Positions 33,735-38,437 of a stretch of 38,437 nucleotides of DNA are shown here, piece by piece; within the stretch, counting starts at the first letter, position 1; each line of letters starts with the position of its first letter. Source of the stretch: an uncultured Solobacterium sp. (GTDB taxonomy: Bacteria > Bacillota_I > Bacilli_A > Erysipelotrichales > Erysipelotrichaceae); contig URYK01000025.1 in NCBI GenBank assembly GCA_900552125.1, positions 1 to 38,437 of the forward strand. The letters run 5' to 3'. Below the pieces are notes generated by a model, which saw nothing but the letters and a program-made list of their open reading frames with translations, was not told the origin of the DNA and ran no database searches. A program made the position numbers and the translations under genes.

Positions 33735-33764
33735 TTATTTAGTGTGTCCACTTGACAGGGACCA
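33735..33764 (-). repeat. Right terminal inverted repeat of the IS
   Basis: Reverse complement begins TGGTCCCTGTCAAGTGGACA; pairs with the left repeat at 31987-32016. Confidence 0.85.
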
Positions 33765-33771
33765 GATCATT

Positions 33772-33790
33772 AATATCTTCATCATTTTTT
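33772..33790 (-). terminator. Right half of the split terminator
   Basis: AATATCTTCATCATTTTTT; complement of 31963-31980 with one G-U and one mismatch. It overlaps the stop of the EAL gene on the minus strand. Confidence 0.7.
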
Positions 33791-35989
33791 ATATGTATTC
33801 ATAAATTTCTCAAATTCCTCTTCACAAATAGGTGGAGAATAATAATATCCTTGTACCTCATCACAATCATGTTCTTTTAAGAATAGAATCTCTTCCTTTT
33901 CCTCTATTCCTTCCGCAACACTATGTATTCCTAATCTTTTTGCTAAATCCAATACTCCGCCAACAATTTCCCTAGCCTTCATTATATTTTCTTCGTTTGT
34001 ATGAAAAAATGCCTGATCTAATTTAATTGTATCGATTGGAATATCCTTTAACATATTTAAAGAAGAATAACCGCTGCCAAAATCATCCATTGAAATACGG
34101 AATCCATAAGAGTGCAATTCTTCAAGCACTCGGTATAAATCTGCACTGGAGTCAAAAATTACACTTTCTGTTATTTCAATTTCTAGCTTTTTCGGATCGA
34201 CATGATTACGCTTTACGATATCCAACACTCTTTTCGCAAAACCAGCACGGAAAATATATGCCCTAGATACATTAAATGATATACATAAGGATGGATATTT
34301 ATCCTTCCAGCGATATAATAATTTACATACTTCATCTAATACAAACATATCTAATTGTTCAATAAACCCATTCTTTTCAAATAAAGGAATGAATTTATTT
34401 GGCATAATCTTTCCAAATACGGAAGAATTCCACCGCACCAATGCTTCTGCGCCATATATGACATCATCATGCAGATTGACTTTTGGCTGCAGGAACACTT
34501 TAAATTCATGATCTTCAAGTGCCTTTTCCATATGATTTTCTAAGCGTTTTTCATCTAACATCATTTGATACATGCCTTCATTAAAGAAAGTACATTTATC
34601 TTTCTTTTTCTTCTTTCCTAGCATTTTCGCATGGATACAGCGATCATAACATGGTGTGAATTCATGATCGTCTTTCTTTATAAGATATACTCCTGCAAAG
34701 AAAGTAAACTTAAAATCATTAATATTCGTAATAGTTTGTTGAATTTTTTCAATTAAACTTTCAAATCTTTCAACAATTCGATTCTTATCATGCATCTTCC
34801 ATAATAGGATAAATCTATCTGCATTTACTCTTGCACAGCATTCATCACAATGACAATCGTCTTCACAGATCTTCATAATTTTAATCAGTAACTGATCTCC
34901 ACCTTGATATCCATAAATTTCATTTAATAATTTAAAATCACTTACATCAAATTCAAGTAATGCATACGTATCTGAATGATTTTTATCCAGCATAGTCTGC
35001 ACATAGATTCTGAATTTATTAAAATTATAATGTTGAGTTAAATCATCATAAAATATAAGCTGATTAATTTTTCTTTCCGTCCGTTTCTTAGATATATATA
35101 AATACCCTATAATAAAACTTAAAATAAATGCTACAATCAGCCATGTAATAAGTGCAATAAAAATAACATCATTAATTTTACTATTAATAACACTTACAGG
35201 AACAATAGTAAACACATACCAATTGTTTAAGCCTAGTGGTTCATATGCAATATATCTTTCTTCATCATGAAGACCAACAAATTTCGCAATACCTTCTTTT
35301 TCATTTTGTAAGTTTTCTATCTGAAAATCATCCATAAACGTTAACTGGTTTAAGTTAGTAATACTAGAATCAGCATGTTCACTATTAGATTTAATCACAA
35401 TATTTCCATCCGTATCACCTAAAGTTACAAAGCCTTTGCCATTGTAGACATCCATAAAAATAAAATCTGCGAGCTTCTCAGCTTTAATGATAGCACATAA
35501 TACCTGTGATACTTCTTTATCATTATATACAGGAACAGCGAATACATTTATGTAATTTCCATTACTATCTAAAAGAGTGTTAGAAAAACTAGTTTCCCCA
35601 TTTAAAGCCTGCTGAAAATATTCTCTGTGGGATATATCCAGCCAGTCTCCTTTTGTGGTTAGACAACTGCCATCAGTATCCGCAATCCCATAGTTTAGAA
35701 ATAAAGAATTATCAATAAATGGTCCTAACTTATCAACTAGTACCTCTAAATCATCAGAGTTTTCCTCTCCTACCACATAAGAAATATTTTCTAATGTTGA
35801 CATATATCCGTTAATCTTTAATCTAACAGAAGAAGTTGTCGTCGATGCAGTTTCTAAAACACTATCCTTTAAATGATCTATTAATCTATTTCGTATATGA
35901 TAAACATAATAACCTGCTACTCCAGCAAGAAACAAGAGGCTGACAAAGGCAATTGCGATTGCCTTATGCATAGTTTTATTTCTCCCCAT
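33782..35989 (-). CDS. Membrane Cache-GGDEF(degenerate)-EAL protein, likely c-di-GMP phosphodiesterase
   Basis: About 735 residues. An N-terminal membrane helix (about 8-28), an extracellular Cache-like sensor domain (about 35-270) and a second helix (about 275-300) are followed by a GGDEF-type domain in which the signature is NADRF instead of GGDEF, so no cyclase activity is expected. The EAL domain (from about 490) has EALVRW, the Asn in FNVS, ITES, DDFGSGYS, IKLD, AEGIEE and QGYY, all the usual catalytic and metal residues, so it should hydrolyse c-di-GMP. The ATG at 35989 is chosen (GGAGG 10 nt upstream); a GTG at 36010 precedes the SD. Confidence 0.88.
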   Translation of the reverse strand: MGRNKTMHKAIAIAFVSLLFLAGVAGYYVYHIRNRLIDHLKDSVLETASTTTSSVRLKINGYMSTLENISYVVGEENSDDLEVLVDKLGPFIDNSLFLNYGIADTDGSCLTTKGDWLDISHREYFQQALNGETSFSNTLLDSNGNYINVFAVPVYNDKEVSQVLCAIIKAEKLADFIFMDVYNGKGFVTLGDTDGNIVIKSNSEHADSSITNLNQLTFMDDFQIENLQNEKEGIAKFVGLHDEERYIAYEPLGLNNWYVFTIVPVSVINSKINDVIFIALITWLIVAFILSFIIGYLYISKKRTERKINQLIFYDDLTQHYNFNKFRIYVQTMLDKNHSDTYALLEFDVSDFKLLNEIYGYQGGDQLLIKIMKICEDDCHCDECCARVNADRFILLWKMHDKNRIVERFESLIEKIQQTITNINDFKFTFFAGVYLIKKDDHEFTPCYDRCIHAKMLGKKKKKDKCTFFNEGMYQMMLDEKRLENHMEKALEDHEFKVFLQPKVNLHDDVIYGAEALVRWNSSVFGKIMPNKFIPLFEKNGFIEQLDMFVLDEVCKLLYRWKDKYPSLCISFNVSRAYIFRAGFAKRVLDIVKRNHVDPKKLEIEITESVIFDSSADLYRVLEELHSYGFRISMDDFGSGYSSLNMLKDIPIDTIKLDQAFFHTNEENIMKAREIVGGVLDLAKRLGIHSVAEGIEEKEEILFLKEHDCDEVQGYYYSPPICEEEFEKFMNTYKK

Positions 35990-36014
35990 GTACAAATTGC
36001 CTCCCTTCACACTT

Positions 36015-36040
36015 GTATCTTATCAGATACTATTTTATCA
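36015..36040 (-). promoter_or_regulatory. Extended -10 promoter and palindrome of the EAL gene
   Basis: On the minus strand TGA-TAAAAT (36040-36032) is a candidate extended -10. The palindrome GTATCT-tatc-AGATAC (36015-36030) is centred within a few bases of the predicted start of transcription (about 36025), where a repressor could act. Confidence 0.5.
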
Positions 36041-36280
36041 CATTTTCATCTCATACGTTACTCATAAAAACAAAAGGATGAATACCCCTTTACATTAACA
36101 TACATTATATAGTTATTCTTTCATGAATACAATCAGAATACTTATTTTTGACAAAAATTAGTAACTTTTATTGAATATTTTCAAAAAATAACGAATATAT
36201 GTTACAAATACTACTATTTCGTATTATTTTCCTTATTGTATATTTATTTATTCACAATATTATCATTACATAAACTTTAA
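36041..36280. other. AT-rich intergenic region with no gene
   Basis: About 240 nt between divergent genes, with no open frame of note. A small AAAAGG (36072-36077) / CCTTT (36087-36091) hairpin followed by T residues on the minus strand is the only structure seen; too weak to name. Confidence 0.5.
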
Positions 36281-36317
36281 ATCTATTATTGACATAAGCC
36301 AATAATAGATTTATGAT
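36281..36317 (+). promoter_or_regulatory. Promoter overlapped by a perfect 11-bp inverted repeat
   Basis: TTGACA (36289-36294), a 17-nt spacer and TATGAT (36312-36317). ATCTATTATTG (36281-36291) and CAATAATAGAT (36300-36310) are exact inverted copies with an 8-nt centre, covering the -35 and most of the spacer. A protein bound here would block RNA polymerase, most simply the DUF134 regulator itself. Confidence 0.85.
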
Positions 36318-36338
36318 ATAAGTGAAGGAGTTGATATT

Positions 36339-37037
36339 ATGCCTAGACCATCTAAGAAAAAACAAGTTTCTTCTTTACCTTTATATTCCTGTTTCACTCA
36401 TACTGATCAGCTTTCTGAAGATAATTATATAAAGATGAGCATCGAAGAATTTGAAACTATTCGCCTAATCGATTATCTTGGAAAACAGCAGCAGGAATGT
36501 GCGGAAATGATGGAAATTAGTCGAGCAAGTGTACAAATGTTATACGATGCCGCAAGAAAAAAAATAGGACGTTTTCTTGTGGAAGGACGTCCTCTGTTTT
36601 TAGATGGTGGCAATTATCAACTAAACCTGAAACAGACATTAGGAGATGATAAAATGAAAATTGCAGTACCTTACGAAAATGGTCAAGTATTCCAGCATTT
36701 TGGCCACAGTTCAATGTTTAAAATGTATGAAGTAAGTGAAAACAAAGTTATTTCCAGTGAGTTAGTAGATACTAACGGAAATGGTCATGGAGCTCTTGTA
36801 GGTTTCTTAAAAGAACATCAAGTTGATGTATTAATATGCGGTGGAATAGGGGTTGGCGCAAAAAATGCTCTTTCTGAAGCTAATATTACATTATATGGGG
36901 GAGCTTGCGGAAATGCGGATGAACAAGTGACATCTTTCCTACAAGGAAATTTACAATACAATCCAAACATTCAGTGTTCTCACCATAATCATGGCGAAGG
37001 ACATAGCTGTGGCAATCATAACTGCAAGACAAACTAA
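36339..37037 (+). CDS. DUF134 DNA-binding domain fused to a NifX/NifB-type domain
   Basis: 232 residues. Residues 1-100 are DUF134, opening MPRPSKKKQV, with a sigma-factor-like helix-turn-helix (SIEEFETIRLIDYLGK, SRASVQMLYDAARKKIG). Residues 106-205 are a dinitrogenase iron-molybdenum cofactor-type domain (IAVPYENGQVFQHFGHS...CGGIGVGAKNAL). The tail (211-232) is rich in His and Cys and could bind metal. An AGGAG at 36641-36645 lies 8 nt before an in-frame ATG (36654), so the second domain may also be made alone. It is probably a metal-linked regulator, not a nitrogenase gene; no nif genes are here. Confidence 0.88.
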   Translation: MPRPSKKKQVSSLPLYSCFTHTDQLSEDNYIKMSIEEFETIRLIDYLGKQQQECAEMMEISRASVQMLYDAARKKIGRFLVEGRPLFLDGGNYQLNLKQTLGDDKMKIAVPYENGQVFQHFGHSSMFKMYEVSENKVISSELVDTNGNGHGALVGFLKEHQVDVLICGGIGVGAKNALSEANITLYGGACGNADEQVTSFLQGNLQYNPNIQCSHHNHGEGHSCGNHNCKTN

Positions 37038-37061
37038 AAAAGTCCGATATGGACTTTTTTT
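37036..37061. terminator. Symmetrical terminator after the DUF134-NifX gene
   Basis: AAAAAAGTCC-gatat-GGACTTTTTT with T tracts on both strands; it also serves the convergent HMA gene (stop at 37060). Confidence 0.92.
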
Positions 37062-37266
37062 ATTCTACTACATCATAACCAGTATCTTCGATAGCATTTT
37101 TAATTGCATCAGCTTGAATTTTCTGTTCATCAAACACTACTTCTACTAATTCTTTTTCTGCACTTGGTGAACATGATTCGACTCCATCCAATCCACTGAT
37201 TGCTTTCTGTACACGCTGTTCACAATGCTGGCACATCATTCCTTTTACATGAAAACTTATTTCCAT
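37060..37266 (-). CDS. Heavy-metal-associated (HMA) domain protein, CopZ-like
   Basis: 68 residues forming a single ferredoxin-like HMA domain. The metal site GMMCQHC is at residues 9-15, followed by EQRVQKAISGLDGVES and a final DTGYDVVE. It is a soluble chaperone for copper or another soft metal. The SD GGAG is 8 nt before ATG; it begins 15 nt past the DUF1905 stop. No P-type ATPase is present in the window to receive the metal. Confidence 0.92.
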   Translation of the reverse strand: MEISFHVKGMMCQHCEQRVQKAISGLDGVESCSPSAEKELVEVVFDEQKIQADAIKNAIEDTGYDVVE

Positions 37267-37281
37267 AAATTAATCTCCTTT

Positions 37282-37555
37282 CTATTTTTTACTATTTCTG
37301 TCTCTTTCCTGTATTGTAACATGTATAATATCCCCAGGCTGTTTATTAATCTTTTTTCGGATATCTTTTCTAATTCCTATAATATGCTTCACTGTCTTCA
37401 TGCGTATTAAGGAACCATCATAACTTTCTCCATCAAAAGTGGCATGTACAAAGACTCTCCCCTTTTGAAACTCTTCTTTCACATCATAAGGGAACTCCAT
37501 CAATGCCATCAACCTTTAAGATTTCAGCATCAAATTCATAAATTTTAGGATTCAT
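37282..37555 (-). pseudogene. DUF1905 protein gene, frameshifted near the N-terminus
   Basis: A perfect SD (AGGAGG, 37569-37564) and ATG (37555) open a frame reading NPKIYEFDAEILKVDGIDG, the normal start of this family, but it stops within about 22 codons. The rest (FPYDVKEEFQKGRVFVHATF, GSLIRMKTVKHIIGIRKD, KQPGDIIHVTIQ) continues in the +1 frame to the stop at 37282. Related proteins have a few more residues between the two pieces, so a deletion of about 11 nt near 37503-37510 is the simplest cause. A fragment could start at internal ATG or TTG codons (37512, 37509, 37500) without a good SD. The function of the family is unknown. Confidence 0.7.
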
Positions 37556-37687
37556 ACTTGTTACCTCCTACTACGTTTTATCATATATAAATAAAATATG
37601 CAAGCTAGATACAGTTTCATATATTCTTCTATATTAATTAATAAAACATGTGATCGTGTTTATACTAATAGTATATGAGGTGAATCT

Positions 37688-38245
37688 ATGAAACACATAA
37701 AAAAATATCTAATTATCTTTTCTATGATTTTTACTTTTTCAAATGTACATATTCATGCAGAAACAGAACAAGAACGCATTTTAGTCATCAGTGAGCTTCC
37801 CTGGTATTTCGATGTCCAAATAAACGAAAACAATATACAGGTAGGTTTTATTCCGAATAATCTATATTTAGGATATTCTGCAAATAGAAACAACGAAGAT
37901 ATTAAAAATACAATCGAACAATTTCTAGATGTAACATATACACATGTCTTATATATTGATATGGACAAATTTTATCAGGATACAAAATTAGAGAGTATGA
38001 ATTCGCTTGATCATAACACAGCTCACTTATTTAAACATTTACATAAAGTCTCTGATACAATATCAATTCCAATGTTATTACAATATCAATCATATATTTC
38101 CTCAGATCTTAATGTCATGGACTATATTAGATATTATAAACTATTCAATAACGATAATACTAAATTCAACTATGCCTACTTGTATTATATTATTATAGAC
38201 GATCTTTCAATCCCATTGGATAATACTCTTCATATGAAGGAGTAA
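37688..38245 (+). CDS. Secreted protein of unknown function, possible divergent LCP-like domain
   Basis: 185 residues. An N-terminal signal peptide (KK then about 16 hydrophobic residues, cleavage likely after HIHA near residue 24). No family is certain. ERILVISELPW, VGFIPNNLYLGYS, then IKNTIEQFLDVTYTHVLYIDMDKF loosely echo the LytR-CpsA-Psr pattern (an ILL-G-D strand, an IPRDTYV-like strand, a helix and a YVxVDFxGF strand), but the catalytic Arg and Asp residues of that family are not evident. The protein is short for an LCP enzyme. The SD GAGGTG is 6 nt before ATG. It is followed by a gap and a tRNA gene. Confidence 0.65.
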   Translation: MKHIKKYLIIFSMIFTFSNVHIHAETEQERILVISELPWYFDVQINENNIQVGFIPNNLYLGYSANRNNEDIKNTIEQFLDVTYTHVLYIDMDKFYQDTKLESMNSLDHNTAHLFKHLHKVSDTISIPMLLQYQSYISSDLNVMDYIRYYKLFNNDNTKFNYAYLYYIIIDDLSIPLDNTLHMKE

Positions 38246-38307
38246 TCACAGCAAAAAGCCTAATTTCAAAAAAATTAAAAAAAATTAAAAAAATTTAAAA
38301 TTAGGGG

Positions 38308-38335
38308 TTGCAATTTCAAAAAAACATTGTATAAT
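38308..38335 (+). promoter_or_regulatory. Promoter of tRNA-Cys
   Basis: TTGCAA (38308-38313), a 16-nt spacer and TATAAT (38330-38335), 31 nt before the tRNA. Just upstream are A-tracts in rough 10-nt phase (about 38265-38300). Confidence 0.8.
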
Positions 38336-38366
38336 AATGGAGCAACGTGTTGAGAGAAACAACGTT

Positions 38367-38437
38367 GGTTCCGTAGCCAAGTGGTAAGGCAATAGACTGC
38401 AACTCTGTGATCATCGGTTCAAATCCGATCGGAACCT
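38367..38437 (+). tRNA. tRNA-Cys(GCA)
   Basis: Acceptor GGTTCCG pairs with CGGAACC; the discriminator T is the last base of the window, so whether CCA is encoded cannot be seen. The anticodon stem ATAGA/TCTGT region holds loop CTGCAAC with anticodon GCA. The T arm ATCGG-TTCAAAT-CCGAT is complete. Confidence 0.95.

Larger units (their letters stand above)
31987..33764 (+). mobile_element. IS3-family insertion sequence, about 1.78 kb
   Basis: It has OrfA and OrfB in the IS3 arrangement, bounded by imperfect 30-bp inverted repeats beginning TG (24 of 30 match). GAT lies just outside both ends if the left boundary is put at 31986, a candidate 3-bp target duplication. Both ORFs and both ends look intact, so it may still be mobile. 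The subgroup was not resolved by eye; the large OrfA suggests the IS150-like group. Confidence 0.9.

Noticed and set aside
36339..37037. Nitrogen fixation gene (NifX/NifB)
   Set aside because: The domain is shared with many metal-related proteins; there are no other nif genes and it is fused to DUF134.

Overview
The window looks like chromosomal DNA of a low-GC, anaerobic, gut-type Firmicute, most likely near the Erysipelotrichia. This rests on AT-rich intergenic DNA, strong AGGAGG ribosome binding sites, TTGACA/TATAAT-type promoters, a bacterial V-type ATPase operon, a monomeric [FeFe] hydrogenase, an ALDH3-type aldehyde dehydrogenase and a decayed CptIN-like type III toxin-antitoxin locus. 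The genus cannot be fixed from the sequence alone.

Layout. Positions 1-147 hold tRNA-Pro (cut by the window edge) and tRNA-Arg on the minus strand. Positions 359-8954 hold a nine-gene V-type ATPase operon (order of transcription ntpF-C-I-K-G-E-A-B-D). Then come a CPA2 cation/proton antiporter, an RluD-family pseudouridine synthase, an XPD/DinG-type helicase fused to a PD-(D/E)XK nuclease, and an unknown protein. A YtrA-type GntR regulator heads an ABC transporter operon (14644-17200) whose ATPase gene carries an in-frame amber codon; a PfkB sugar kinase follows. HicA-HicB (18273-18898) is followed by deoB-deoD, divergent from a Crp/Fnr-family regulator, and a HAD phosphatase.

Positions 22475-23089 hold what I read as the relic of a type III toxin-antitoxin system. 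The promoter, the pseudoknot-forming antitoxin RNA and its terminator are intact, but the toxin gene has lost its ATG and carries two mutually compensating frameshifts. Upstream of it on the same strand lie two half-size ABC exporters preceded by a LytTR regulator and a sensor-less GHKL kinase, with a terminator hairpin between the kinase and the exporters. Then come a Cys-rich small protein, an aldehyde dehydrogenase, and the [FeFe] hydrogenase.

An IS3-family element (31987-33764) sits inside the loop of what was a bidirectional terminator between the hydrogenase gene and a Cache-degenerate GGDEF-EAL protein. The right end holds a DUF134-NifX fusion regulator under a perfect 11-bp inverted repeat, a small HMA metal-binding protein, a frameshifted DUF1905 gene, a secreted protein of unknown function and a tRNA-Cys with its promoter.

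How the genes work together: the V-ATPase and the antiporter handle ion gradients; deoD-deoB are a nucleoside salvage pair with a Crp/Fnr-type box at exactly -41.5 from a predicted start; the hydrogenase and aldehyde dehydrogenase fit fermentative redox disposal. Several accessory genes (the amber ATPase, the toxin, DUF1905) are in visible decay. All functional calls are from reading motifs by eye; no database search was run.
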